Assembly (NCBI GenBank): GCA_964511015.1
Contig: CAZEDX010000012.1
Location: forward strand, 1 to 64,000
Reading direction: 5' to 3'
From: FEN-1099 sp964511015
GTDB taxonomy: Bacteria > Lernaellota > Lernaellaia > Lernaellales > Lernaellaceae
DNA: 64,000 bases
Shown here: one piece after another, positions 8,814 through 17,006 of the stretch
How the letters are laid out: each line of letters begins with the position of its first letter
Position numbering within the stretch: position 1 is the first letter of the stretch
The notes under the pieces: model-generated
Databases searched by the model: none
Told to the model about the DNA's origin: nothing
The model's input: the letters and a program-made list of their open reading frames with translations, nothing else
Position numbers and translations under genes: made by a program

Positions 8814-10160
8814 TCAGCGCCAGGAGTGCCGCACGACGAACTGCGCTCCGGCAGGTTGCGCCTCGGCAACGAACGCGCGGCGTTCGCCGGCCACGGGTGG
8901 CGCGGCTGCCGGCGCGTGCAGAAAGGTCGCCTCCAGCCACAAGCCTGACAACGCCAAGCCGGTGGGGAAGCCATGAATCTCCACCATCACCGGACCATCC
9001 ACCGGCGCGGCAAATGTCCGTCCAGCCACCAGCCGATCTTGCGCCGGTCCGCCGAAAACACGAGTCTGGCCGGACGAGCCTTCCTGCGGCTGGCAGACGA
9101 AGATCTCCATGCGTGCCGGTGTTCTGGAAGAAGCGACACAACCCAGGTAGACCCGCACGCCGGTGATCGGGAACGGCAGATCGATCGGTATCCGCAGAAT
9201 CGCCGGCTGGCTGGCGCCGGTGCACACAAGTTGCTGCCCTTCCATACGCCAGCCGCCGAGGTCTTGTGAATCGAGGTGACGGTCCGCCCGTTCCCAGAAC
9301 CACTGTCCCTCGCGCGGCCCCATCCCCCCGAGAACCAGGCGCATCGATGAGCCAGCCGGTAAGCGCCATGGCCGCGGCGATGGCGGACGAGTGTGCACCG
9401 GTTTGAAAGAGCTCTCGTCATCGAACACGATCGCCGCGCGATAAGCGGTGGCGGCATCGGCCACGTCCTTCTGACGTAACGAACGCCGCAGACTTTGCTC
9501 CACCAAACCGGGCATGATGGCCAGTTGCCGCATCGTCGCGGGCCGACCGTCGGCCCCGGCGAAAACGATGCCAAAGGACGGATCGGCCAAGTGCCATGCC
9601 CCGTCCCATTGCGCCACCACCCCAGCGTAGTCGGTCAAGGGGAACAGCCGAGCGCTCACCCCCGCCGCTTCCAACAGCGCGCCTAACACGCGGGCAAGGT
9701 CGTCAGAGAAGCCCTGCCCGGCCACGGTCAGCGCGCGCAGAGGGTCGTCGTATAGCTCCGGCGGAAACGGCTGGCGCGTGCCAGCCTTCATCCAACGACA
9801 CACGAATTCGGTCAGGAGCTGAGTTTTGCGCGCCGGCGTCGTCTCTGCGGGAAACGCCGCGGCCAGGAAGCGCTCCAGCGAAGAGAGGTCAAACCCCGTC
9901 GCGAGCCCCAGGCGGGTCACCTCGGCGGTCGCCCAGCCCTGGTTGGTCAACACCAACTCGAGGTCTTCGTGGCCGTCGCGCGCGTCAACGTTCCACTGCC
10001 CTTGCGGCGCCACCCAGGTGAAAGATGCCTGCCGTATGCTCCGGTCAGCCGTCAGGCGCGACGGAATCGGCGGCCACGGGCCTTTGTAGGTTTGCGGATC
10101 GCGATAGGTACAAGCAGCCACGAGCAGGCCGAGCAACGCCAGCGCGGCCAGGCGACGCAT
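8814..10160 (-). CDS. Lipoprotein with degenerate transglutaminase-like domain
   Basis: 448 residues with a type II signal peptide (LVAAC, Cys17). Residues about 105-200 have the outline of a bacterial transglutaminase-like domain: LTEFVCRWM, then GFSDDLARVLGALLEAAGVSARLF, then YAGVVAQWDGAWHLADPSFG. In active members the first segment reads G-x-C-x-D and the second begins with His. Here the Cys position is Ser152 and the His position is Tyr178, while the Asp (D193) is kept, so it is probably not catalytic. The C-terminal 200 residues form a beta-rich domain resembling carbohydrate-binding or jellyroll modules. The start lies 2 bp after the selB stop, so it is the last gene of that operon, although no selenium link is evident. 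A structural or binding role at the envelope is inferred. Confidence 0.85.
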   Translation of the reverse strand: MRRLAALALLGLLVAACTYRDPQTYKGPWPPIPSRLTADRSIRQASFTWVAPQGQWNVDARDGHEDLELVLTNQGWATAEVTRLGLATGFDLSSLERFLAAAFPAETTPARKTQLLTEFVCRWMKAGTRQPFPPELYDDPLRALTVAGQGFSDDLARVLGALLEAAGVSARLFPLTDYAGVVAQWDGAWHLADPSFGIVFAGADGRPATMRQLAIMPGLVEQSLRRSLRQKDVADAATAYRAAIVFDDESSFKPVHTRPPSPRPWRLPAGSSMRLVLGGMGPREGQWFWERADRHLDSQDLGGWRMEGQQLVCTGASQPAILRIPIDLPFPITGVRVYLGCVASSRTPARMEIFVCQPQEGSSGQTRVFGGPAQDRLVAGRTFAAPVDGPVMVEIHGFPTGLALSGLWLEATFLHAPAAAPPVAGERRAFVAEAQPAGAQFVVRHSWR

Positions 10161-10162
10161 GG

Positions 10163-12076
10163 TTAGTCCCGCCGCCGCAGCACGCGCTTGTCGCCAACCC
10201 GCAGGGTCAGGCGCGCGGCGTCGAAATGCTCAGCCAATGGAATGGACCATTTGCGGCTGATGCCGAACAGCGTCTTCATGCCCTGGGCATCGATCTCGCG
10301 GTGTTGGTTCAGGTAGTCGATCAGCGCCCGCTCCGCGCGCGCGAGCGCTTCGCGGTCGAAGTACAGCGTTTCGCCGACCCGCACCACGCGCCCTTCCCGC
10401 GCCAGCAACGCCAATGCCTGTTCGGTGGCCTTGGGGTCACCGACCGCCTCAGCCAGTTCGCGCTGGGTGGGCGCGGACAGGCCCGCTTCGCGCACCAACG
10501 CGGCCACGCTATCCACCGTCTTCTGCAGTTCGTCGCCCGCCGCGGCGCGGTGCGTGGCCAGCCGGGCGGTCGCGCCATCGAATGCGATCTGGCCCGCGTT
10601 CAGCAGTTCCTGCAACGCCCGCTGCAGCACTTTCGGTTCGGCCCCTTTGGCCGCGCGATCCTGCAATTCGGCGCGGCTGAGCCCCGCCTCGGTCGGACGT
10701 TGGCGGTGGAAATCACCGAGCAGCCGCACCAGTTCGTCCTGCAGGGCGGACAACGCCTCGGCGTCGACCGCAAGGTCGGTTTCCTTGTCCACCCGCACGA
10801 TCCGCCGGCGCGACAACAGCAGCGCCAGCGCCTCGCGTAGCGGCTTGGCGCCCACGCCGAGCAACGCCGCCAATCGTGCCGGGTCCAGCCCCCGTCGGCC
10901 AGCCTGCCGGAAGTGGATTTCGATCTGCCGGAGCAGATCACCGGTCTGGAGCGCGCGCAGATCGTCGACCGCCACGGTGAACGGACGGCGGTGTTTTGCC
11001 GGTTGGGCATGCAAAACCACGCCGCCGCCGACGGTCGCCGGTGGCGAATACGAACGCAGCACGAAGCGGTCGCCCGGCAGGGCGACGACCGGCGCGGCCA
11101 GCCGCAACTGCGCCAGGCCGCGTCCGCCCGGTTCGATCTGCGCCGTGTCGAGCGGCACCACGCGCGCCGGCACCTCGCGTGTGAACAGATGCAGCCGCAC
11201 GCGCGAGCGATTGGTAATCGGCCGGGGCGCATCCGACTCGAGCGCCAGTTCGACGTCAAGCAAATGAGTCGGCGCCAACACCCCCGGCGCGGCCAACAGC
11301 GCTCCGCGCGGCACGTCTTCCACCGCCAGGCCGTGCAGGTTGATCGCCGTACGCTGACCGGCCGCGGCCTCGGTGACCGACGCGCCGTGTACCTGCAGGG
11401 TGCGCGCGCGGGTGATGCGTCCCTGGGGCAGCATTTCCAGTTCGTCGCCGACCGCCACGCGGCCGCCGACGGCCGTGCCGGTCACGATGGTGCCGAAACC
11501 GCGCATGGTGAACACCCGGTCGACCGGCAGGCGAAAAATGCCGCTGTCGGGCCGGTCGCTGGCCGCGCGCGCCACCTCGTCGATCGCCGCCAGCAGCTCG
11601 GCTTGGCCGGCGCCGGTCGTATTGCTGACCGGCACGATCTGCGCTCCGGCGAGGAACGTGTCGGCCACCAGCGCGGTGACGTCTTCCCGGGCGAGCGCGA
11701 GCATGTCGTCGTCGACCAGATCGCTCTTGGTCAGCGCCACCAACCCGCGCGGAATGCCGAGCAGACGGCAGATGGCCAGGTGTTCACGGGTCTGCGGCAT
11801 GACCGCTTCGTCGGCCGCAATGACCAGCAACACGAAATCGATGCCAGCCGCGCCGGCGACCATGGTGCGCACGAACCGCTCATGGCCGGGCACATCGACC
11901 ACGCCCACGGTCACACCGGATGGTAGCGTTAGGTGGGTGAACCCCAGTTCGATGGTGATCCCGCGCGCCTTTTCCTCGGGCAAGCGGTCGCAGTCGTAGC
12001 CGGTAAGCAGTTTGATTAAACTGGTCTTGCCGTGGTCGATGTGACCGGCGGTGCCCATGACCAGACGGCGCGTCAT
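10163..12076 (-). CDS. selB: Selenocysteine-specific elongation factor SelB
   Basis: 637 residues from the ATG at 12076, which overlaps the preceding stop as ATGA. SelB is the GTPase that carries Sec-tRNA to UGA codons marked by a SECIS hairpin. The GTPase motifs are clear: GHIDHGKTS (P-loop, near residues 11-19), the switch region GITIELGF, DVPGHERFVRTM and TKSDLVD. EF-Tu-like domains 2 and 3 follow (VDRVFTMRGFGTIVTGT, RVRLHLFTREVPARVVPL and GDRFVLRSYSP), and the C-terminal 230 residues hold the winged-helix repeats that bind SECIS RNA, ending in FGISRKWSIPLAEHFD and RRRD. The length fits the family. Its partners here are YedF, a cysteine desulfurase and DUF3343; selA, selD and selC are not in the window. 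Confidence 0.97.
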   Translation of the reverse strand: MTRRLVMGTAGHIDHGKTSLIKLLTGYDCDRLPEEKARGITIELGFTHLTLPSGVTVGVVDVPGHERFVRTMVAGAAGIDFVLLVIAADEAVMPQTREHLAICRLLGIPRGLVALTKSDLVDDDMLALAREDVTALVADTFLAGAQIVPVSNTTGAGQAELLAAIDEVARAASDRPDSGIFRLPVDRVFTMRGFGTIVTGTAVGGRVAVGDELEMLPQGRITRARTLQVHGASVTEAAAGQRTAINLHGLAVEDVPRGALLAAPGVLAPTHLLDVELALESDAPRPITNRSRVRLHLFTREVPARVVPLDTAQIEPGGRGLAQLRLAAPVVALPGDRFVLRSYSPPATVGGGVVLHAQPAKHRRPFTVAVDDLRALQTGDLLRQIEIHFRQAGRRGLDPARLAALLGVGAKPLREALALLLSRRRIVRVDKETDLAVDAEALSALQDELVRLLGDFHRQRPTEAGLSRAELQDRAAKGAEPKVLQRALQELLNAGQIAFDGATARLATHRAAAGDELQKTVDSVAALVREAGLSAPTQRELAEAVGDPKATEQALALLAREGRVVRVGETLYFDREALARAERALIDYLNQHREIDAQGMKTLFGISRKWSIPLAEHFDAARLTLRVGDKRVLRRRD

Positions 12077-12330
12077 GCCGGATCTCCCGGACGGAACTCC
12101 GTCCCGTCGATGCGGTAGGAGCCGGTCAGGCGGCCCGCCAGCGGAGCCAATACCCGGCGCGCTTCCGGCAACGCGGCGCAGGCGAGTTGAATCGCCATCC
12201 CACAATCCGGACTGACCTGCTTGGGCACGGGGATCAGGCGCAGCGTCACTCCCGCCTCGTTGAGCAGTTTCTCTGCCCGCAGCACATCATGCACGCTGAA
12301 GAAGGTCAACGCGCACAACTCGCCGGTCAT
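12073..12330 (-). CDS. DUF3343 family protein, putative Se/S carrier
   Basis: 85 residues starting at the ATG at 12330, which overlaps the previous stop (ATGA) and itself overlaps the selB start by four bases. A longer frame to 12465 runs inside the desulfurase gene and is not credible. The small alpha/beta protein (TFFSVHDVLRAEKLL, then LIPVPKQVSPDCGMAIQ) matches the DUF3343 / putative Se-S carrier family (PF11823), in which the SxDCG motif carries the conserved cysteine. The family is found near selenium genes and is thought to pass selenium or sulfur, but the chemistry is not settled. Tight coupling to the desulfurase and selB supports a role in selenium delivery. Confidence 0.88.
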   Translation of the reverse strand: MTGELCALTFFSVHDVLRAEKLLNEAGVTLRLIPVPKQVSPDCGMAIQLACAALPEARRVLAPLAGRLTGSYRIDGTEFRPGDPA

Positions 12331-13487
12331 GACCGACCGCCCGCGATCTCGGTCACCGCCGCACAAACCCGGTCGACCTCGTCGAGCGTGGTGAAGGCGC
12401 CCGGCGACAGACGAACGGTGCCTTGCGGAAACGTGCCGAGGGTGCGGTGCGCGCGCGGCGCACAATGCAGCCCGGCTCGCACGGCGACGCCGCGTTCGTC
12501 CAGCCGCGCCGCGAATTCGCTGGGCGCCAACGGACCGACGAACGACAGCGTGGCGGTTGCCGGACCGGGATCGTCACCGAGCAGCCGCAAACCGGGAATC
12601 GCGCGCAGCCGTTCGCGCAGGCGTTCGCGCAGCCGCCGCTCATGGGCCGCCACGTCAGCCACGCCGCGTTCGGCCAGATAGCGCACGCCCGCCAACAATC
12701 CGGCCAGGCCCAGCGTGTTGGGGGTGCCCGCTTCCAGGCGGTCGGGCAAGAAACCAGGCATGGTTTCCTGGCTCGACAACGAGCCGGTGCCGCCGTGCAA
12801 CAACGGCGGTACGCGTTCGGCGGCGTCGGCCGAGAGCAGGAGCGCGCCGGTGCCCGTCGGACCGAGCAGCGCCTTGTGCCCGGTCACGCACAAGACATCG
12901 ATGTTCATGCCGCGTGCGTCGAGGACCAGCGCGCCGGCGGATTGCGCCGCGTCCACCACGAAGGGCACCGCGCGCGACCGGCAGACTTCGCCCAGCCCGG
13001 CGAGATCCTGCGCCAGGCCGTGCACGTTCGATGCGTGCAAGGTGACGAACAGATCGACGCGACCGGCCGACAGCGTGGCGGCCAGCGCCGCGGGCGTCAC
13101 CCGGCCTTGTTCGTCGCCGGGAACCTCCACCAGTTTCACCCCGCGCTGTTCCGCCAGCCAAGCCAGCGGCCGCGCAACCGCATTGTGCTCGAGCGGCCCG
13201 TGCGCCACGACCGCGCCGGGGCGCACCAGGCCGAACAAGGCCACGTTGAGCGCCTCGGTTGCGTTCTTGGTGAAGGCGAGCGTTTCGGCGATTCCGCCCA
13301 ACAGCGCCGCCAGCTCATTGCGCAACTCGAACATCAGCCGCGCGCCGGCTATCGCATGCCGGTGCACGCTGCGGCCCGCGCTGCCGGCCTGGCTGCGCGC
13401 AAAGCGGTCGAGCGATTCATAAACGGACGGAGGTTTGGGGTAGCTGGTCGCGGCGTTGTCGAAGTAGAGCTGAGCGTTCTCGTCCAT
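12327..13487 (-). CDS. Class V aminotransferase, cysteine desulfurase family
   Basis: 386 residues from the ATG at 13487, 3 bp after the yedF stop. It is a PLP enzyme of the SufS/CsdA type: LYFDNAATSYPKP at the N-terminus, the PLP-contacting FTKNATEALN, DAAQSAG, the Schiff-base lysine in VTGHKALLGPTGTG, and the persulfide or selenide-accepting cysteine in AGLHCAPRAH. Desulfurases remove S (or Se) from cysteine (or selenocysteine) to form a protein persulfide or selenide. This subfamily is often linked to YedF, DUF3343 and selenium genes, as here. A role in mobilising selenium or sulfur for SelD is inferred from context; plain cysteine desulfuration for another pathway cannot be excluded. Confidence 0.93.
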   Translation of the reverse strand: MDENAQLYFDNAATSYPKPPSVYESLDRFARSQAGSAGRSVHRHAIAGARLMFELRNELAALLGGIAETLAFTKNATEALNVALFGLVRPGAVVAHGPLEHNAVARPLAWLAEQRGVKLVEVPGDEQGRVTPAALAATLSAGRVDLFVTLHASNVHGLAQDLAGLGEVCRSRAVPFVVDAAQSAGALVLDARGMNIDVLCVTGHKALLGPTGTGALLLSADAAERVPPLLHGGTGSLSSQETMPGFLPDRLEAGTPNTLGLAGLLAGVRYLAERGVADVAAHERRLRERLRERLRAIPGLRLLGDDPGPATATLSFVGPLAPSEFAARLDERGVAVRAGLHCAPRAHRTLGTFPQGTVRLSPGAFTTLDEVDRVCAAVTEIAGGRS

Positions 13488-13490
13488 CAA

Positions 13491-14084
13491 CTACGGCTCC
13501 ACGACGTTGCCCGCCGCCAGGAGGGCGGAGGCGATATCGAACATATTGCCGATGCGGCCGGCCTTGAGCTGCTCCTTGAGGCCGAAATAGTCCAGACAGG
13601 TGCCGCAACTGAGCACCTCGACCCCGGCTGCGGCCAACCGGTTGGAGTACTCGATTACCGCTTCGTCATAGCAGGCCAGCTTGACGCCTTCGTTGATGAA
13701 AATCAGGTGCGACGGGCGCGGCCGGACATCGCCCAGGGTTTTGAAAAACGCGCGGATCAGCAAGGTGCCGAGCTCGCCGCTCGGCGCGCCAAAGGTCGTG
13801 CTGCGGCACAGCACCACCGGCGGCCGAGCCGCTGATTCGCCGATCGCCGCGGCGCAGGCGTCGCCCGGGCGCGCGCGCAACGTGATGCGCCACTGGCCTT
13901 CGGCGTGCGACTCGGCGTACTGCAACTGGTGGGAGGCCGCGAATCGTTCGAGGTTTTCGCGGGTCGCCGGGGAATCGGTCAGCAGTTCCACCGCCGGCTC
14001 ATGCTCATCGAGCAGCGCCTTCTTGGCGCGAACGATGGGTTCCGGGCACGGCAATCCGCGCACGTCGAGTTGGCGAATGCTCAT
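13491..14084 (-). CDS. yedF: Sulfurtransferase-like selenium metabolism protein YedF
   Basis: 197 residues. The N-terminal 75 residues are a TusA-type domain with the signature VRGLPCPEPI, whose Cys is the sulfur or selenium carrier. The C-terminal half is a DsrE-like domain ending with VLSCGTCLDYFGLKE, typical of the YedF family that co-occurs with selenium use. The start codon overlaps the upstream lipoprotein stop (ATGA), and the next gene begins 3 bp after its stop, so translation is coupled through the operon. It is expected to act in the cytosol, passing selenium or sulfur together with the desulfurase. Confidence 0.93.
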   Translation of the reverse strand: MSIRQLDVRGLPCPEPIVRAKKALLDEHEPAVELLTDSPATRENLERFAASHQLQYAESHAEGQWRITLRARPGDACAAAIGESAARPPVVLCRSTTFGAPSGELGTLLIRAFFKTLGDVRPRPSHLIFINEGVKLACYDEAVIEYSNRLAAAGVEVLSCGTCLDYFGLKEQLKAGRIGNMFDIASALLAAGNVVEP

Positions 14085-14605
14085 CGCTTGGCCTCCTGGT
14101 CGACTTGCAGATAGTGCTCGAGCGGCAAATGCACGATTTTGGGCTTGCGGGTGGTGCGTTTGGTGACGACCAACGGCACATTCAACATCTCATGGCGCAC
14201 CTGTTCGGAATTGTCGGCTTTGTTGGCGTAGGAAACGCGCAGGCCGATGCGTAGCGTGACCGGCGCCCGCGCGACTTCGCGCGTCACCTCGAAGGGAATA
14301 ATCATGGGGAACGACGGCGAGGTCATGTCGTATTGTTTTTTTTCGAACACCAGTCCCGGAATCCCGGGGGGCAACACGGATACCGGCACCTTGCCACTCA
14401 GGTAGACATACCGCGGATGGTATACAGTCAGTTCGAGATAAACCCGGTCACCCGGCATGACCTCGGGCACATTGGTGCCGTCAGCCAGGTCGCCACGAGG
14501 AATGTTGGGCTGCGGGGTCATGGTTTCTTCGCCGGTTTCCTTGTTTTTACCGCAGGCGGCCAGCGCCACGGCCAACACCAAAACGACGATTACCGCGCGC
14601 CGCAT
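14081..14605 (-). CDS. Small lipoprotein in the selenium operon
   Basis: 174 residues from the ATG at 14605, preceded by GGAAAGG; an upstream in-frame start lies inside the NUDIX gene and gives no signal peptide. The signal sequence ends in LAAC with Cys18. The mature part has a beta-sandwich pattern: DRVYLELTVYHPRYVYLSG, FPMIIPFEVTREV and VTLRIGLRVSYANKAD. This resembles the thiol:disulfide-interchange DsbD N-terminal fold seen in other envelope proteins, but no active-site Cys is present. It overlaps the NUDIX gene by 16 bp and yedF by 4 bp. No function is recognised. Confidence 0.8.
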   Translation of the reverse strand: MRRAVIVVLVLAVALAACGKNKETGEETMTPQPNIPRGDLADGTNVPEVMPGDRVYLELTVYHPRYVYLSGKVPVSVLPPGIPGLVFEKKQYDMTSPSFPMIIPFEVTREVARAPVTLRIGLRVSYANKADNSEQVRHEMLNVPLVVTKRTTRKPKIVHLPLEHYLQVDQEAKR

Positions 14606-15174
14606 GATGGATCCTTTCCGGGGTAGGCCAGGGCGAGGAACTGCCGCACAATCCGGCCAGTCGCGCCCCAGATGATCTGGTCTCCCCAATGGTAGTAAGG
14701 CACCGCCGCGGTGCGGCCCTCGTAATGGATTTGGGTTTCTTCAAAAATAGCCGGGTCGAGCAGATCGCGTACCGGCACGATGAGCAGATCGTCGATTTCA
14801 TCCGCGCTGAGCCGAAAATCCCAGGGGTACGGCGCCAGGCCGACAAACGGCGTGACGACGTACTTGGTCGGCGTCCAGATGTCATCGAGCGCACCGAGAA
14901 TTTGCACCCGGTCCGGCGGAATGCCGATTTCCTCGTGCGTCTCACGCAAAGCGCACTCGCCGAGCGTTTCCCCGTTGTCCAGCCGACCGCCTGGAAAGCT
15001 GATCTGCCCCTTGTGATGTTCGACGGTGAGGGAGCGGCGGGTGAACAGCAAGTGGTCATCGCCGTTCACGCACAGGATCGGCACCAGCACTGCCGACGGC
15101 TTGAAGTCGGGCAGCGCCAGTTCTATGCGTTCCCGTGTGGCGAGCGTACGGCGAAAGTGGTCAACATCCAACAT
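14590..15174 (-). CDS. NUDIX hydrolase, probable CoA pyrophosphatase
   Basis: 194 residues. The NUDIX box is complete: GGRLDNGETLGECAL followed by RETHEEIGI fits G-x5-E-x7-R-E-x2-E-E-x-G. Just before it, LLFTRRSL...HHKGQISFPGG is the extra signature of the CoA-diphosphatase group (NudL/YeaB). These enzymes cut CoA and its derivatives to phosphopantetheine and 3',5'-ADP. The start ATG lies 12 bp after the stop of the preceding hypothetical gene and its 3' end overlaps the lipoprotein gene, so it is the second gene of the long minus-strand operon. The nearby panC/panD (CoA precursor genes) is suggestive, but they are in a separate unit. Confidence 0.9.
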   Translation of the reverse strand: MLDVDHFRRTLATRERIELALPDFKPSAVLVPILCVNGDDHLLFTRRSLTVEHHKGQISFPGGRLDNGETLGECALRETHEEIGIPPDRVQILGALDDIWTPTKYVVTPFVGLAPYPWDFRLSADEIDDLLIVPVRDLLDPAIFEETQIHYEGRTAAVPYYHWGDQIIWGATGRIVRQFLALAYPGKDPSCGAR

Positions 15175-15186
15175 CGCTCCGCTCCG

Positions 15187-15912
15187 TCAACGCAACGTCT
15201 CCACCGGGGTACGGGCCGGCGGCTCACTGCGCTCGGGCGTGCGGTCTTCCGGGTCCAGATCGTCCGACCCGTCCGGTCCGTCCAGGTCTTCCGGCACTTC
15301 GTCTTCAATCTCTTCCGTGCCCGGCGTGCGCCGCGGCGCGACGCGTTCGACCACGATATCGAAGGTGATCCGCGCGGCCAGTCTGCCTTCCACCTCGATC
15401 TCGATCGTGTGGCGGCCCAGCCCGTCGCCGGGGCTCATCTGCCAATTGGCGCGGTGGATCCAGTGCTCGCGCACTTTCAGGTCGGTCGGCTTGGTCGCAG
15501 TGCGGCGGTCGTTGGTGACCAGGTGGCGTTCTTCCAGGCCGCCCCAGGTGGCCGGAGCTTCCGGCAAGGTGACGCGTTCGATGATTTTCACGAAGGACGC
15601 ATGCGGCTGCTTCAGACGCAACCGCCAACCGAAATACCGTCCGGCATGGAAGGGCACCTGGCGGGTTTCCACCCAATCGGAATCGAACGGCTCGCCGGTC
15701 CAGTAGCCGAACGAAACATACTCGACGAAATCCGCTCGGAACACAGTGGGCAGCGCCGGCGTCGCGGCGGCGGGCGACGAATCGGCCGCTCCCCCCGTGC
15801 GAGCCGGGGCGGGCGAAACCTGCTCGGCCTCGTTGGTGGCCCACGACAGAACGCAGGTCACCACCACCGCAAAGGCGATCAACAAGGGCAATACCTGGAA
15901 CCGTTTCAGCAC
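15187..15912 (-). CDS. Hypothetical exported or membrane-anchored protein
   Basis: 241 residues from a GTG at 15912 that follows AAAGGG by seven bases. One N-terminal hydrophobic segment (residues 8-23) may be a signal anchor; a clear lipobox is absent. After a Pro/Ala/Ser linker comes a beta-rich domain (FVEYVSFGYWTGEPFD, then HASFVKIIERVTLP, then GRHTIEIEVEGRLAARITFDIVVE), followed by an acidic and Pro-rich tail from about residue 200. No family is recognised. It seems to be the first gene of the selenium operon, 12 bp before the NUDIX start. A periplasmic binding role is only a guess. Confidence 0.75.
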   Translation of the reverse strand: MLKRFQVLPLLIAFAVVVTCVLSWATNEAEQVSPAPARTGGAADSSPAAATPALPTVFRADFVEYVSFGYWTGEPFDSDWVETRQVPFHAGRYFGWRLRLKQPHASFVKIIERVTLPEAPATWGGLEERHLVTNDRRTATKPTDLKVREHWIHRANWQMSPGDGLGRHTIEIEVEGRLAARITFDIVVERVAPRRTPGTEEIEDEVPEDLDGPDGSDDLDPEDRTPERSEPPARTPVETLR

Positions 15913-15994
15913 AAGCCCACCCTTTCACTCCCTTGCCGGAGTGGGTACGAGAATAGCACTTTTCCCGCTGTGCGCCAGCGGGGCGTCCTCCACG

Positions 15995-16028
15995 AAAAAG
16001 AGGGGGCGGGATCACTCCCGGCCCCGCG
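15995..16028 (-). terminator. Terminator of the panC-panD-pyrE unit
   Basis: Read on the minus strand, GGGGCCGGGA and TCCCGCCCC pair with one bulged C around the loop GTGA, followed by CCTCTTTTT. It lies about 20 bp after the pyrE stop and separates pyrE from the selenium operon. Confidence 0.75.
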
Positions 16029-16048
16029 GTCACTCACTTTTTCGGCGC

Positions 16049-16615
16049 TTACGCCGGCCGTTCTCCCAGGGCGAACAGTTCGTCCACCGTGACCAGGCGC
16101 TGCAGTTCGAAACCGCGGGCGGCAACCGCCTCACGGCCGCCTTCGTTGCGGTCGACCACGGCGACGACGCCGATGACTTGCACCTCGGGCACCTCGGCCA
16201 GCACGGCATCGAGTGCGCCAAGGGTGGAACTGCCGGTAGTGGCCACGTCATCAACCACGAGCACGCGCATGCCGGGACGGACCAGCCCTTCCACGCGTTT
16301 GCCCGCGCCGTGACCCTTGGCTTCTTTGCGCACCAGCAGAGCGCTGACCGGTTTGCCGTAATCCATGCTGCGCGCGACCGCCGACATGACCACCGGCACC
16401 GCGCCCAGCACCATGCCCGCCACCGCGTCGGCCCCGCCCAGGCGGTCGATCAGTTCGAGCAACAGGTCGCCGATGAGCGCCGCTCCGGCCGGGTCGGTCG
16501 AGGTGTTGCGCACGTCGATGTAAAAGTTGCTCGTCTTGCCGCTGGCCAGCACGAAACTGCCGGTGCGGAAAGACTTCTCGTGCAACAAACGGAGGAGACG
16601 CTCTTTCTTGTCCAT
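16049..16615 (-). CDS. pyrE: Orotate phosphoribosyltransferase
   Basis: 188 residues from the ATG at 16615, which shares one base with the panD stop (TAATG). PyrE transfers the PRPP ribose-phosphate to orotate, forming OMP in pyrimidine synthesis. Visible signatures: FVLASGKTSNFYIDVR at the N-terminus (orotate contact), ALLVRKEAKGHG (the Lys pair and flexible loop) and the PRPP loop VLVVDDVATTGSS. Length is typical. A longer frame to 16786 runs through panD and is rejected. It is the last gene before a terminator, in a unit with panC and panD. Confidence 0.95.
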   Translation of the reverse strand: MDKKERLLRLLHEKSFRTGSFVLASGKTSNFYIDVRNTSTDPAGAALIGDLLLELIDRLGGADAVAGMVLGAVPVVMSAVARSMDYGKPVSALLVRKEAKGHGAGKRVEGLVRPGMRVLVVDDVATTGSSTLGALDAVLAEVPEVQVIGVVAVVDRNEGGREAVAARGFELQRLVTVDELFALGERPA

Positions 16616-16992
16616 TACGCGCTGATCCGGGCGACCTTGGAGCCGGCCTTGATGCGGTTGCGTTCGTCGACGAACACCAGCTTGGGCTCGATGGTCTTGG
16701 CTTCGGCGTCGTCCATTCCCACGAACGTGGCGATGATGATCAGGTCGCCGGGTGAGACCAACCGGGCCGCCGCGCCGTTGACACAAACCACCCCGCTGCT
16801 GGGTTCGCCGGACAGCGCATAGGTGTCGAAGCGGTTGCCGTTGGTGATGTTCCAGATGGACACCATCTCGTACGGCAGGATGTCGGCCGCTTCGAGCAGG
16901 TTTTGGTCGATCGTCACCGAGCCTTCGTAGTGCAGGTCAGCCTGCGTCACGGTGGCCCGGTGGATCTTGGATTTGAGCATGGTCCGTTTCAT
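16615..16992 (-). CDS. panD: Aspartate 1-decarboxylase proenzyme
   Basis: 125 residues. PanD makes beta-alanine from aspartate for pantothenate synthesis and needs self-cleavage to a pyruvoyl group. The cleavage site is plain: HYEGSVTID with Gly24-Ser25. The N-terminal MLKSKIHRATVT, the Arg-containing NGNRFDTYALSG and the GDLIIIATF strand match the family. The start ATG follows GGGGAAGG. It sits 14 bp after panC and overlaps pyrE by one base, so beta-alanine and pantoate ligation are co-expressed. Confidence 0.96.
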   Translation of the reverse strand: MKRTMLKSKIHRATVTQADLHYEGSVTIDQNLLEAADILPYEMVSIWNITNGNRFDTYALSGEPSSGVVCVNGAAARLVSPGDLIIIATFVGMDDAEAKTIEPKLVFVDERNRIKAGSKVARISA

Positions 16993-17006
16993 CTGTCCTT
17001 CCCCTC

